Positions 25,246 to 41,239 are shown, numbered from the stretch's first letter. The stretch is DNA of 64,000 nt from Epiperipatus broadwayi (GCA_028023455.1 JAQFVV010000286.1:990516-1054515); one strand, 5' to 3'. Notes: a model not told the origin generated them from the letters alone. Translations and numbers: made by a program.

Positions 25246-26805
25246 TTATTAATAAAATATTTATTATCTATTTATTTTATAGACTAAAATTGTTTCATTA
25301 TTCATCATTATCTAGATCATATAATCTTATGCTATGATGTATAAAGTAATATAATATCAGTTCTCTATGTTATGAGAAAATTCATAGTAATCTTAAGGTT
25401 TTTTTAAGACTAATAGACATGTAATAAAAATGTTAGTAATGATTGAGGACTCTATAAAGTATGGTTATTGAGCTATTTTTATCTATCAATCTTGAAATTT
25501 CTTAGATATAAATATAGAAATAGTAGATGAATATTGGTGTTAATTATCATCATACTTGTAAATCTAATGGTATACACTGGAAAATAATATTGTCCATATT
25601 CATGCATCTTCAGCTTGACCATTGCATGTAAATTAAATTTACATGCACATCACTAATTAGTTATTACGTATAAATTACATCACTCCAAACAATGCTTAAA
25701 ATAAAAAGTAAAATATCAGCAATTTGTTGTCATGGCAATTCTCAGATAATAAATGAAAATACATTTACTACCAGGATCTAAAATCTTAAATAGATCATAA
25801 AAAGTGACAGCAGTTGGTCAAAATAGTTTGAAATAAAAATAAAATCTATTTAACAGACTAGGACAAGCTGTCTGACGGCAGGTTATAAAATAATCATTAC
25901 TACAATCTATCAAACAAACTACTGTTTAATGCTTTAAATACAATAAACCATAAGTATACTTTCATATTTGGTTATCATACATAAATTATATTGCCCCAGC
26001 CAATGTTTAGAATAAGTCAATAAGATATCAGCAATCCGTTGATATTTAAAAAATTATCTAGGACCAAAGTAAATTAATAAAATAAAGAGAAATAAGTAAA
26101 ATAATAAAAAGAAATAATTTATTTTATTTTTTTCATAATTGTGTCAATGTTATCATGACCCCTAATGTACATATTTGGGCATTATAATTACAAGAACATA
26201 TAATTACTTTTTTTCTATTTTCATCATACGTTAATTGAAAAGGCTTTACTTATGACCTAAGCTATTAGTGCTTTTTATACTTTGTGCAAATATTAATAAA
26301 GCACAGTTTTATATGTATTTATATAAATTTGATTTAATATATAAAAAAAAAAAAAATCAATACATTAATTTAACAGCAAGTTTACAATTGTATTTAAATA
26401 AAATGAAAGTAGGGCAGAAATGCTATCTTTATCCTTTCTTTAAAAAAAAGTTGTTTTTTTTTTTTTAGCAATCTATGTAAAATGCACTGCTCATTGTTAA
26501 AAATGAGTTAAAAGGGATTTATAACCCATTTTTTTTATTTTTCTAAAAATTAAAGTTCACCTAAATTTGTCAATAAATTGCAGATATTTTTTGTTAGATA
26601 AATATTCATAAATAACAATATTAGTGAGATAAGAAATGCTTTAAAATTAGAGCTAGTCACTGAAAACTCAGTAATTCTTTTAGCTGGACAATATTAGAGT
26701 GTAGCTTTTTCAAAATGATTAAACATATTGTGAAATGGTTAATTGACATGTTCTTGGAGATTTTTTAATATTGTGTTATTAATTAGAACTAAATTGCAAA
26801 ATAAC
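25246..26805. other. AT-rich non-coding DNA
   Basis: Anonymous, except for a short palindrome (GCATGTAAATTAAATTTACATGC type, 25624-25646) and the direct repeat listed at 25655-26045. Confidence 0.45.
25655..26045. repeat. Direct repeat, about 70 bp, 310 bp apart
   Basis: ATAAATTACATCACTCCAAAC (about 25670) and ATAAATTATATTGCCCCAGCC (about 25982) begin two similar stretches that both reach AATATCAGCAATxxGTTG or its close variant. Identity by eye is about 75%. This suggests an old local duplication or two remnants of one repeat family. Confidence 0.5.
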
Positions 26806-26809
26806 AAGC

Positions 26810-26905
26810 CAAGAGGTCAGCACAGCTTCCTTACAAGCAAGCAGTTGCTTGCAGACAGTTGTTGCGGGTTCGCCTCCCGGCCGATGCTATGACATATGAA
26901 AAAAA
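26810..26905 (+). mobile_element. tRNA-derived SINE head or tRNA pseudogene
   Basis: GCGGGTTCGCCTCCCGG at about 26867-26883 is a T-arm with B box. GAGGTCAGCACAGCTTCC, 50 bp upstream, is a degraded A box. A poly-A tract (26898-26908) follows. Acceptor-stem pairing is not evident, so a SINE is more likely than a working tRNA. I see no second full copy in the window. Confidence 0.5.
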
Positions 26906-27270
26906 AAAAGATAGCATAAGTATTTTTCTGAACAAAATAATGTAGCTTTAAGTCAGCAGTTTAATGTATGATCAAATTGATACTTTTTTATATATTTCAA
27001 AGCATGATACTATTTTAAAATTTTAAAGTAGTAAAACTTTATTTATTTTTTATACACATTTTAATGCAAAAATAAATTATTTCATATATATATATATGTA
27101 CTATAATGAATGGTAGAGATTTACATGATACGCAACCATATGTTAGATGATTACTGGATTAATGAAATTACATATATATATATATATATAAGAATTTAAT
27201 ATTTTTAATGGCTATTATACATAATGAAAAATTTTAATAAATAGAGATTCTACCTACCATGATAGTATTA

Positions 27271-27644
27271 CAACCCATCAAAATCAGCCGCATAGGCTGT
27301 GACAATAGTACACTACCTATGCTATAATACATTGAAAGAGGCAACCCTCTTTTATTATGATTCATATATTTAAATGAGTACACAATGCTACAGAAATTTA
27401 TATAGGTTTGAAAACATTAAATTATCATATATGACTCATTCTGAGTAAGTCTTAATTTCAAAATGAGAATTAGGAGAAAATTTTGTTATACTTTGAATTC
27501 TTAAACCTATACAAATTTGCTGTAGCACTATAAAATTATTTAAAATCCTGAGTCATAGTCTAAATAAGTTTACTCCTTTTGACTATATTATAGTACTGGC
27601 AGTGTATTACTATCTTAGCCTGCATAGTTAGTTTTGATTGGTTG
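27271..27644. mobile_element. Foldback (MITE-like) element, 374 bp
   Basis: The left arm (27271-27445) and right arm (27480-27644) are imperfect inverted copies. The outer ends are CAACCCATCAAAATC against CAACCAATCAAAACT on the minus strand. Inner matches include TATAGGTTTxA, ATGACTCA and the block TGCTACAGxAAATTTxTATA. No coding potential. No clear target duplication found, so the superfamily is unknown. Confidence 0.65.
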
Positions 27645-28739
27645 TTGTTTTAGTAGCATTGTGACTGCAAATTTTTACTAAAAAAAAGTTAGATATTTTC
27701 CCCAACATATTATATTAATTTACTGTGAAATGATTAAAATGAGAACTAAAGATATAAATTGTAGAATGGTAGACTTTATAATATATATATATAGTATATC
27801 TACACACTCATGTATATAATATTCCACACAACATTCTATCAATGCTCTATCCAAAACATGTATTAGTAAGCACACACAAATATTGGAATGGATTTTTTTT
27901 TCTGCTTTAACTTTCAGAATTTTTAAACTTGTCATTTTAAATAAAAGATTAATAGGAATGAAATTCTTAAAAGCATTTCGAAATTATTCTTGTGTGATTT
28001 ATTTTTTTATTCTTCCATAGAACATTTAAGTAAGACCCTGCCAAAACTAGATGTAACTTTCTTTTTTCAGTTTCCTTTTTTTATGTCTAATTATATGTTT
28101 CCAATAGAAGATATATAAGTGTCTATCTAAGTCATTATAAATTACTTTTATTATCCTACTTCTCTAAAGTTGGTTACCATAAATCTTATATTTCATCTTT
28201 AAAAAAAAACTTAACAATCAGTAAAGTATCTGCTATTTTTAAATGTGTCAATTTTGACTGTCCAAAAAAATTCCAGTTTCCTGCCTTAACATTTTTAATT
28301 TTACCTGATACATATTAGCCTGATTATGAATATGAAAATTAGAGAAGAAAAACTCACTTGAAGATTTATGTTCATAAGCAAAATTTTATTTATCTTAGGT
28401 TTCCTACATTCTATATTATAAAGTTTAAATATACATCACTTTTCTAAACTTTACAAATTAAGTTTGCTATATTTTTGGTATATTGTTATGCTTTAGTGTG
28501 CATTATAAGTCATTAAATCATAAATATTTATTATATCACAGTATATTTAGAATCATTTATCTGTAATTTTTTTATTTATTTTTTTTGTAAATTATTAACT
28601 TCTCCATGTTTGTGTAAATATTATACTATCATATTAATTGATTTGAGTGTACTACAAATAACTAATTCCTTTATGCTCTGATCTATTCTCTATATATTTA
28701 CCATGCTCATTTATCTTTTTTATCTATTCACCATGGCTT
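27645..28739. other. AT-rich non-coding DNA
   Basis: Pyrimidine-rich anonymous sequence. No gene or known repeat recognised. Confidence 0.5.
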
Positions 28740-29110
28740 ATATACTAGTTTATTTATGCTATGAATTATTAAATATTCCAGGTTTTGTTTTATTTAATAA
28801 TTTGTCACCAGTAAGTTTAAAAAGAAAAAATCTGTACTTTTAACTATTATTATAAATTATTAATTTCAGAAATATGTATCTACATACTATTCTATTATAT
28901 TATTGAATTTGTGTATTGCAAGTTATTAAATATGCCATGTTTTGTTTTATTTTCTGTATCTCATTTTTATGATTATTCAATAGAATTAGGAAATCAAATA
29001 TCCATTGATTATATTTGTCTATGTATTATTTATTTTATTGCTAATTTAGTATAGCTATGAATCATTAAATCTGCCATGTTTGTTCCAATTTTGTATATTG
29101 TTTCAATAAA
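28740..29110. repeat. Diverged tandem repeat, about 135-160-bp unit
   Basis: The motif ATGAATTATTAAATxTxCCA followed by GTTTTGTTTTAT appears near 28760, 28920 and 29057, with ACCATGxxTTATxTA-like sequence between. The copies are old and unequal in length. Confidence 0.5.
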
Positions 29111-29116
29111 TGCTTA

Positions 29117-31572
<2,456 letters not shown>

Positions 31573-33245
31573 GTGATAAGTTTATGTAGGCCAGAGTAAA
31601 TTTAGCCTTAATGAAAGATTAAGGTTCATATAAGTAGAGTTAAACATAGGTATCTTAACTCAGCTTTATATATTCATGAATTAAATACAGGTCATAAAAT
31701 ATTGTTTAACAATGCTTCGGTTATTTTTTATGAAAAGAATGAGTTAAAAAGAAGAATAAAGGAGACTTTGATGATAAATCTTCTTGATTCTGAGGCTATC
31801 AATCTTATGAAGACTTCTTTTGATATTAAGGAAAGGTGGAGTTTGAAATAAATTATGGGAAGGTTTGTTTTGTGTATATATATTTGTTATTTTCTTTAGT
31901 TTGATTTTCACTTGAGAATGTCTATTTGTAGTAAATGAAACCATGGTCGTGTAAGGATTTTGGTAAAATTTTGGATTTAATCTAGTATTTTATTGTTTTA
32001 TGGTTTTGCATTTATATATATATATATATTATTGATTATTATAAATTATGAATTCACCTTGTGTGCTTTACTCTGTAAGTTACGTTTTATAAATATCTAG
32101 TATTGAAATTGAAGTCACATGTATTCATTTTTAGAAGCTTTATTACAAATTATAAGTTCATCATATATCATTATACATATCTACATTGAAATTCCACAAA
32201 GTGTAATAAATGTTAATATTAACTTAGGAGGAATGAGTAAAGACTACTTATTTTTTATTTTTGACTAATTTAATTTATCATAAATATTCTATGTTCTTAT
32301 TTTCATATTCAATTCATGTTTATCATTTTTATTCTGTTTGGAAAAGAATACTACATAACCCATTTAGTGTATTTTAAAAGAGTTCAATTTTTCATGCTGT
32401 CTAATTATTCTTTACTGACTCCATTGATTAAGAGTATCATTATTAATAATGAAATTATCTGTCTGACCAATGGTTAATAAATTACTAAATGCTAAATTGT
32501 TTAACTTACATCAATTATCTGTTTATCAGTGAAAACCTATTTTCTATCAAACTATACAAAAATTCTTGAAGTCAAATAAATTAGCAGTAAAAATTATTTC
32601 GGAATTCTATTTAAAATGTATATTTATTTCCTATTCTCAAATGGGTTTGTTTACAATTTGGCTATGTAATGGAGAAGAAATAAAAGAATACACTCTAATT
32701 CATATATTATTTGGTGTATTGTGTCACGTATATTTTATTATTATTCAATTACCTAGAGATAAAAAATAAATTATGATTAATATTTCTGTTTGTCAAAAAT
32801 AGATAAAAAGCTATAAATTTATCTTTTCTCTATTATTATCACTTTAATTTTCAATTAAGAAATAAAACATAATAATAAAAACAAAGTTCTTTGAAATATA
32901 TAAGAGTGTATAAATAAAATGTTAGTATGAAATATATCTAACTTTCTGGTAAAAAGAATATTTTAGAAAGTAGTATTACTTGAGATTCAAGAATGTGTGA
33001 AAAATCAAATTTTTAAATATATATACTTCTGAATTAATTATCAGCAGCTAAAATATTATTTATATTTTATTAATATTTATTTTATAAAGATTTTTTTTTT
33101 GCTTCCCATTTTAAGAAAGGTAAGAATATGATATATTCATTACAGATGTAGTTTTGTAATGCGAATGTTCATATATTTTAAGTATAAGTTCTTGCATTAT
33201 GTTCATGAAGTTGTATGTACTTCTTTAATATATTATTATGGTTAT
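31573..33245. other. AT-rich non-coding DNA
   Basis: Anonymous; no gene or repeat copy recognised. A 67-codon frame at 32566-32769 is AT-driven and hydrophobic, and I do not call it. Confidence 0.45.
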
Positions 33246-33303
33246 TTTATTATTATTATTATTGTCGTTATTGGTATCATCATCATCATTATCATCATCA
33301 TCA

Positions 33304-33388
<85 letters not shown>
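33246..33388. repeat. Compound (ATT)n/(ATC)n microsatellite
   Basis: ATT units, then ATC units (33276-33306), then about 27 ATT units. Same composite as at 770-842. Confidence 0.95.
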
Positions 33389-34683
33389 GTTTCAAAGGAT
33401 AAACTTTATTAGTGTTCTAAAAGGTTACACAAGTTACATTTGACAACATATTTCTTATATATAAATTGTTTTCACAAAACTGCATATGTACAATGATTTG
33501 ATCAGTACCTGTATGCTTTATCAAACTAGAAGTATCTAAGAGAAAAAAAAACAGTTCAATAAAGTCAATGATATTCACTCAATCATACGATTATATTCAA
33601 TTAGATATACTTCAATTAAACTAAAGCAGGAATGCGTCTAGTTTGTGTCAGTTGACTTTAGAACTGGCACAAGGATCCATGTTAAATATAGTTTTTTTTG
33701 TGTGCTTTTATATAAGTTCTTGTATATTCCAGGTGTCAGTGTACTTAGTTTGTTCTGTAATCTTCCTGTCTCTTTCACGTATGGTTTTCAGCTTATTAAG
33801 ATCAAAGCTTCTTATGTTACTACTTAATGTTTATTAATATGTTTGAAATTGAATGGAAATAACTTTGGCTGCATTTGGATTAATATTTGTTTATCTTCTC
33901 TTGATACATAAAATATTGTGTGCTTGACCTACTCAGAATACGTTTTTTATATATTGGGTTTACAATAGCAAGGCAAATGTTTAAAATCTAGTCTATAATT
34001 TGATAAGAATGTTTTATTCTATGATTACTTAATCATAATATCCAGAACAGCTTAAATATAATCCTGTTTGATTGTTATATATCTCTATTTTGATTTTTCC
34101 TTCACATTTATTATTATCATTGCATCTAAACACTCTCAGATAAGTTTTGTGCATCTCTTGTGATAAAATATATCTAAAATTAATACAATATTTGGAATAT
34201 GTCACAAACTTGAAAGATATGAAGATGATAAATTAGCATCTATGTCTATATAATAAATGTCATTATAATATTCATTATGCTTAATCATTAATGATTTTGT
34301 CAATCATGTTCAAACTCAGTCCTGCCTATTTGTGGCGTAAAATGGTTTACATTCATCATAATATTTTGTAAAGTTAAATAAATGCTATTTTATTGCTTTT
34401 CTTTTCATAAAACTTTCATTGCTTCATAAACCTCAATTTCTTAGTTATGTTGTAGTATTTAATTGCTTTTACAGTAGCAGTGTGATTGGGTGTGTTAAAA
34501 TTTTATTCTAGTCACATCTTATTTAATCCTTTGATGAATGTTACTTACACTACATCATATAAGTAATTAGTATAAAGAAAGTATTACTTTTTTTATAGAT
34601 AGACAACATCTATATTTCCCCATTCTTTTTAGTTCATAAATAATTTCATATAAATAAAGATATAATAAAAGACAAATAACCCC
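33389..34683. other. AT-rich non-coding DNA
   Basis: No gene or repeat recognised. Confidence 0.5.
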
Positions 34684-34780
34684 AAGATTCATTTTATGCT
34701 AAACCAGCACTCATCAATTGATTCAGGCCATTATCTCTCATATACATCTTTATTGCATGAAGAGTATTTATATAGAGAAA
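34684..34780 (-). mobile_element. SINE-like repeat, family 4, partial copy
   Basis: ATGCTAAACCAGCACTCATCA and the following ATTATCTC and GCATGAAGAGTATTTATA align with the core of the copies at 47950-48240 and 52235-52560. Only about 90 bp remain recognisable. Confidence 0.5.
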
Positions 34781-35164
34781 ATTGTCTCATTTTTATTTTC
34801 AAGTGTCAATTTACTCCTCTCCCAACTTTTTGATAAATACGTAATGATTATTACTATTCATTTATTATACTATTATATAAAGTATTACATTGTTGGTAAG
34901 GTTGTATTTTGTTACTATATGTTATTAAACTACTTCTGAAAGGATTTCCTTTTATTTCTTTATTTTATTAAGTCTCAAAAGTGTTTAATTACTTTTGTTA
35001 AATATTATAGAAATAGTTTAATGCAGAGAAATTAGAAGCTAAGAAGTAGTAAAATTCCTTCTGGGATCTAAACAAAAAGTAAAACTATATTTTTTTGAAT
35101 GCCTGATAAATTTATAATTTTTCCCCCATTCTCTATTATTACATGCATATGGTAAGCTATTATC

Positions 35165-35226
<62 letters not shown>

Positions 35227-36120
35227 GCCCTTTTGTATGGGTCACCATTTAAGTTTTGTGCTAATCTAGTAGAAAATTTTAAATTTAAGAAGTATTTTAA
35301 AATGTGTGATGTTGACTTTGCTTGTGGTAATGTTACCATAAGTTTAATTAAAGCAATCTATGAGTATTTGATATGTGAATTGTGTTGGTATTGAGAAGAT
35401 ATTTAAAAATGATGATGATTATGATGTAATACTGCATTAATAAATTTAATGACAAATGTTTAAAGCTAAAGTATTTAAAAGACAAGTTTAAATTAGACAA
35501 AGATATTTATTTAGTTTAAAATATATGTTAAAAGTGAATAGAAATATTTTAAATTATAAGTACTCAAATTGAGATTAATATTTGATTTTAATCATATTAA
35601 ATAATTATTTTAAAATCTGATGTAATATCTTATTTATTTTTAAAAAATAAATATTTATTTTAAAAAGCAATTGTTAAGTTATTTTTAGATTATGGGAAGC
35701 GTTTCTTGTATTGTAAAGACAGATGTTAATTAGAGATACACACACATGCTTGGAAGCTTTCTCATAAAGTTGCAAAACTATTTTAAAATTATGTTGTGAA
35801 ATTTATAAATAATACGTGAGTTATCACGAGATAAAAAAAATAAAAGATATTAATGTAAAATATTAAATCTGATTTTTAAAAAAATATTACTTTAGAAATA
35901 TAACGTATTTAAAAGATTTAATTTATTTTAAATGATCTTATAAAAGTTAAGATTTAAATCAAGTGAGAAAGAATATTTTAAAAAAATGTTTGATAGATTT
36001 GAATAAACGATAAAATTATTTTTAAAATGTGATAATATTAAATATTAAATAAGTTATTATTTTATTTTTAATAGTGTGTTAGTAAATATGTAAATAAGCT
36101 AGAAAGTTTGATTGTTTAAA
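34781..36120. other. AT-rich non-coding DNA with (AT)n
   Basis: An (AT)n array of about 28 units lies at 35168-35222. The remainder is anonymous AT-rich sequence with no supported gene. Confidence 0.5.
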
Positions 36121-36200
36121 TGTACCAATCAGATAAGGAGTTTCTGGCAGTATAAAAGCTGGATTCAATTGTTGAGGGGGGCTCTCTCTCTGTAATAAAT
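36121..36200 (+). promoter_or_regulatory. Promoter-like block: CCAAT, TATA, then AATAAA
   Basis: ACCAATCAGATAAGG (36124-36138) carries CCAAT and GATA motifs. TATAAAAGC stands at 36151, GAGGGGGGCTCTCTCTCTG follows at 36173-36191, and AATAAA is at 36194. CCAAT and TATA at this spacing fit a Pol II promoter; the immediate AATAAA fits an LTR. A 50-codon frame starts 190 bp downstream. I could not find a matching second LTR. Confidence 0.4.
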
Positions 36201-36390
36201 TTTCAAGTCGATTGTGCTATTGAGAAAATAGCTAAGTAAATTTATAAACGCTCTTAAAATCAGTTGTAAAATCATAAGAGTGTTATTGTATATAATTTTA
36301 TGAAATTTTAAATGATAAGTATGCAGTAGAAACTTAATAATTCCCTATTGGTCTTCTCAATATCGAAACTCAATTTACGTACAAATAATC

Positions 36391-36543
36391 ATGGAAACAT
36401 CACGTATCGGAGAAATATATCAGAAACTTTATGCTAGAGAAATAATAGACGCTGGATTAGTACATAAAACTACGAAATGGAGAAAAGTAGTATTTTGGAC
36501 TATAAATAGTTTTAAAAGTTTAAATTACTATTGTCTATTATAA
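36391..36543 (+). CDS. Small ORF downstream of the promoter-like block
   Basis: ATG at 36391 opens 50 codons with a non-AT-biased start, METSRIGEIYQKLYAREIID, then AGLVHKTTKWRKVVFW, to TAA. This could be the start of a retrotransposon gag or a host first exon. A further short frame at 36784-36888 (MLDVIDEEINSYLNMLF...) might be related. No domain is recognised and no homologous copy lies in the window. Confidence 0.22.
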   Translation: METSRIGEIYQKLYAREIIDAGLVHKTTKWRKVVFWTINSFKSLNYYCLL

Positions 36544-39497
36544 ATAGATATTTAAAAGAAATATGAATACTTCTATAGAAAGAAAGTATTTTGCAGATTT
36601 TTAAAAAATAAAATGTATATCTTAAGTAAAGATATAAGAAGTAGTAATTTTAATAAATACATGCCTTGTTAAGTCTTTGTGCTTAAAAGACTAAATATTG
36701 ACGATTTGAAAAGGCAAATAGATTATAAATATGATTATTTAAAATCGTAATATAATAAAATTATTATATTGAAGTAATCTAAAATGCTGGATGTTATAGA
36801 TGAAGAAATTAATTCTTACCTGAATATGTTATTTATAAATGCGCAAGTAATACATGGATGTCCAAATCAAGTCAAACTAAGTTAAGCAAGCCAAGTTGAT
36901 TAAAATAATTCAATGTAAAAATAATTTATAAACTATAAATTAATTTAGAAATAATAATTTTAAATAATAATCTATGAAGAACTGGATCCAGAACTTATAA
37001 ACTATTTTTTAATTTTATTTTGTTTTCTTATGGGAACTTATTTTTTTAAAAAAAAGAACCTACCATTTTTTTTTTATATAAACTTTCAAGAAAACGTGAT
37101 ACAACGGAACAGGAAATAGTGTTCTATTGACTTTATACGTAGGATATTTGTTAGAACTTTTATGGTAGAACAAAAGTCGTCACTGGAATACGTAATATGA
37201 ACTTTTATTTTATTTATTTAACATAAAATTTAAAATATTATTAAACTATTAAAAGTAGGTTAGGTACATTTATTAAATAATAACTAAAAAATAATATAAT
37301 AATTAATTACATAAATTTATTTTATAATTAATATAACACGGAATATTCTAATGAATGTTTATGAATGTAAATGTGAATGATTTTATTTTATGAAGCTGCA
37401 AATTCAAGAATGCTGGATAGCAGACTGGACATTATTATTATTATGGTAAAAATATTGTATAATGATTTTTAATGAATTTAATATGTTTTCTTTAGATCAA
37501 CTGAATATTATGTTGTTGTAGAATGAATGGATAGATATTTTATGAAAACACATACATTATATTGGCAATCTAACTTTATTAAAATATGCATAATTTTAAT
37601 TTATAATATAAACCTAATACAACATTACGTAAGAAGCTTAGAAATAATTATATGATTCTTTCATAAATAAATTTTGATATTTTATTATGTTATAGTATTA
37701 GAATTATATTTATTCTTTATTGAGGTAATTATTTTATTATTTGCAAGATAAGAATAGATTTGAAAAGACTTTATTTTTGTGTATTTTGTTTATTAAATAA
37801 GTTAAGTTACGTTATGGGTAGAAGCTTATATTTAGATTGAAAAGTTTACTAAATATAAACGATGTAGTATAGGTAATTTGGATGATGAATATTTTTATTT
37901 AAGGTTGATATTTGTTTTTTCCGGAAAATTTTGAATAAATTTAGAGTATGTTTTATAGATAGAAATTTATTAGAAAGGATTAATATAACACATAAAGTAA
38001 AGTAATGATTTTTACATAGAAAAGAATCATAGAATTTATCTAAGGTAATGCTTTATGAATTTGAAATTGATAAATGATTCAAATAATGGTATTTGAACAA
38101 TATAGATATGTAATGCATATTTTATAAAACATATAATAAGAATTACATTAAGTGGAATATAATTATAGCCAATTATTTGTTTTTACATTACCAAGAGATA
38201 TTGATTTTATATAAAGATACTAAGAAATGTTAATAATAAAGTGAATACATGATAATACATTATAAATGGTAATACTTAATTAATGTAGGTGTTTAATGGG
38301 TAGAGCTACATTATGTACACATGCTAAATAAATAGTCCTGACATATATTATTGTTTGAAATAATTATAGTACATTACTATTTATTTTAAAAATCTAAGTT
38401 TTGGAAAAACACACTGTAATATTATTAATATAGCATTTAAAGGAATGTATAGTTATTTATTGAGTACATAAATTAATAACAGTGTAAGCCTTTTATATTT
38501 GTATTTCTATTTTATTTTTTTTATTTGTTGTCATAAATTCTAAACTGTAAATAGTGTAAATAAATTTTATTTGAAGTTATTGTAAATAAATTTGTTAATT
38601 TGTTTTAAAAGTGTGTCGAGTTTCATTATTTTTACCACAGCATTTTGACATCAGATGATTTGAAATAAACATAATATTTGTACAAAATGAATTTGTTATT
38701 ATTACTTAGAATTGAATACCATATTTGCTTAACATTATTTTATAAGAATTGATTGACATGAACATAAATATTACAATGGTCATAAGATGATTATAATGCA
38801 CATTATAAGAATACAATATTGTTTATTGCCACAGATTATTAAGTATAAGATTTTGATCTATTTTAAAATGAAGATACCATATGAAATAAAAGATATACAT
38901 ATAATTATTTATTTATTTAGTGATTAATTATATAAGAAAAATAGATAAGATTAAATTACACTTTAAGATTAGTATTATTTATTATTATTATTTAAATAAG
39001 TTAGGTGTATTTAAGTTTGATATAAAATCCCATATCATACTTATTTACATGAGTTATTATTATTATTATAAACAGCTTAGAAGAACCTGAGATTATTTAA
39101 TTATATTTTAAGTTAAAAGTTAGGAATTATTTTTAGTATTATTGAGGATAATTTATTTCATTTAAAAGCCATAAGAATGCTATAGATGTAGTGGTAAGAT
39201 GATAAGGTGGTGGTAGTATTCTTATGCCATTGAGACGGTATCTTGGGAGATATTGACTCAGTGTAAATCTGCTTATTACTTTGTAACTTTACTTCACAGT
39301 CTCATAATTTTATTAAATACTTATTTAATTAGTATAATATAGAACTATATATTGATTTTGATGATTGATAATAAATTTAATTAAGATATGATAATATAAA
39401 AGTATATTAAAGATAGATATGCAAATTTTAATTAAGCATAATAATGTAACTGAGCTAGTTGTATTTTAAACTATTTTATATATCAAGAAGTAAGGGT

Positions 39498-39498
<1 letters not shown>
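36544..39498. other. AT-rich non-coding DNA
   Basis: Purine-rich on the plus strand in its first half. Apart from the short frame at 36784 there is no coding evidence, and no known repeat copy is seen. Confidence 0.45.

Positions 39499-39538
<40 letters not shown>
39499..39538. repeat. (AT)n microsatellite
   Basis: About 20 AT units, followed by a GC-richer 80-bp patch (39541-39630) that may be a SINE remnant. Confidence 0.93.
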
Positions 39539-39539
<1 letters not shown>

Positions 39540-39540
<1 letters not shown>

Positions 39541-40125
39541 AAGCAGTTGACCTGATACTCAGATCAAGCTTCACAGCCCACTCAGAATCTCCCACCACCA
39601 AACCATATTCAAACTCCATCCTTAATGCACGTATATATATTTATTAATGCATATATTCTATATTTAAACTAATAAAGTAATAATTGATGTAGATATATAT
39701 ATAAATATCTTAAAATGATTAATTTTAATAACTGAATATTTTTTTTTTGTTATGTTAATTCATGTGCGTGCGTAATGGATCTATATATTATAAGTGATGG
39801 AAGATTATTGCTAAAATATAGTTTAAATAAAAATTTATATATTTAATGTATATGTCAAGTTATATCTAATATATCATTTATTTAAATCGTGGTGGTCAGA
39901 AGAATTAAAGATGATGCAATCCTTGTCATAAGATTCTCGAATATAACTAAGACAATTGCCGGAAACCCATTTATCCATCTAAAACTTATAATTTTTATAA
40001 TAATGTAAAAAGCCTTTAATGAAAATTTATCCATTTTCTGTTTTAAAATCACAAGACTACATTTAAAACAATCATGTGAGAAACTTTTGACAATATTGCA
40101 TTGTATTTAAATTTTATTTCAACAA
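39540..40125. other. AT-rich DNA with short GC-richer patch
   Basis: 39541-39630 is GC-richer (CTCAGATCAAGCTTCACAGC). The rest is anonymous. Confidence 0.4.
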
Positions 40126-40480
40126 AGGATGCATCCGGTCAGAAACTACAGATCTGCTAAGTGGATAAAGTGCCTCGGGTCTGGCAGCTAAGTGCTTTCT
40201 AACGTCATCAGAAAAAAGAGTATAAATGCTGCTGGATCTGAACCCAGTAAAGAGGAGAGCTAATTTTAAGTTACTGTTGCTAACCTATTCCACATCGGTC
40301 GTTTCCAGAATGTCTGAGTAGAAAAGGGACTTCAAGCCACCGTTCCCCTGACCTGAGACGATCTCCTTACCATGCTGAGCTGGAGTGACATCATGCCACC
40401 AGTGCCTGACCTGATGCCCATCCAAAGAAGAAGGTGTTCCTGCCTACCTTGAAGACATCACTACTATAGTTAAACATGTA
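40126..40480 (+). promoter_or_regulatory. GC-rich island with TATA-like motif, unknown element
   Basis: About 350 bp close to half G+C inside 25-30% G+C DNA. It contains GCTAAGTGGATAAAGTGCC (A-box-like, about 40155), ACGTCATCAG (40202), TATAAATGCTGC (40221) and GATCTGAACCCAG (40235). Downstream, a minus-free stretch with ATG frames such as MLSWSDIMPPVPDLMPIQRR ends quickly. It may be a solo LTR, a SINE head plus promoter, or a first exon; the sequence does not decide. Confidence 0.35.
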
Positions 40481-41239
40481 GGTGTATTCATTCACAATAC
40501 TTAGTGCTGCTAATTTCTTGCTTATCTAAATTTCATAAATTATAATATTTGTTTTATCATTAAGTAATATCTTAAATAACTCGCCAAATAGTGAGCATTA
40601 TGTTAATCGATTCTAAACCATAAATGATCTAAATGTAATTCTATTCATCCGATTCATGCTTGCTTTTATAATTATTTTATTTTTATGCGGCAAGATTTTG
40701 ATATTAATAGTTGTTTTGATTTTATATATGTATATGAAATGTAGAATATTGGTTAACTCCAATCATATGAGCTATATTTCTATTTCTATAGAAATAGGGG
40801 GGGTAGATTGCATTAAATCATTTACTTAATACTGTTTTAAGCTCGTAGGGTTAAGTTAATGAATAATGAAAAAGTTTCTATTAGTAATCGTGCGGTTCTT
40901 ATTAATGTATTTTATTACAAGTCTTATTTTATCTGGGGTAGATTTCTAAATCTTTTGTTTTGTTTATTGATGTGCCCAAGTTTGCTAAAGTTGGCGAATA
41001 ATTATTCCTTATTAGTGTTTAAATTACGCTAAGACATTTTTTAAATAAGAATGAGTTAGGAGAATGGGGGAGATTTAAGCTGTAATAAAATGACTAAAAG
41101 TTTATTGAATTAGTCTTGTAATTTGATATGGAAGTATGGAAATGTATTCATGCTATAGATTTGCTAAACCATTCATAGGCTGTAACTATTATTTTTAAAT
41201 ATCTAGAAATATTACTATTATCACTGCATTGTTTGCATC
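40481..41239. other. AT-rich non-coding DNA
   Basis: Anonymous; a G7 run occurs near 40798. No gene seen. Confidence 0.5.

Noticed and set aside
26860-26890. Functional tRNA gene at the strong B box
   Set aside because: The T arm is good, but the A box is degraded and no acceptor or anticodon stem can be formed at the right distances. SINE head or pseudogene is more likely.
32566-32769. 67-codon frame with possible membrane segments
   Set aside because: Start is TTG, composition is driven by AT-rich DNA, and there is no homologue or regulatory context.
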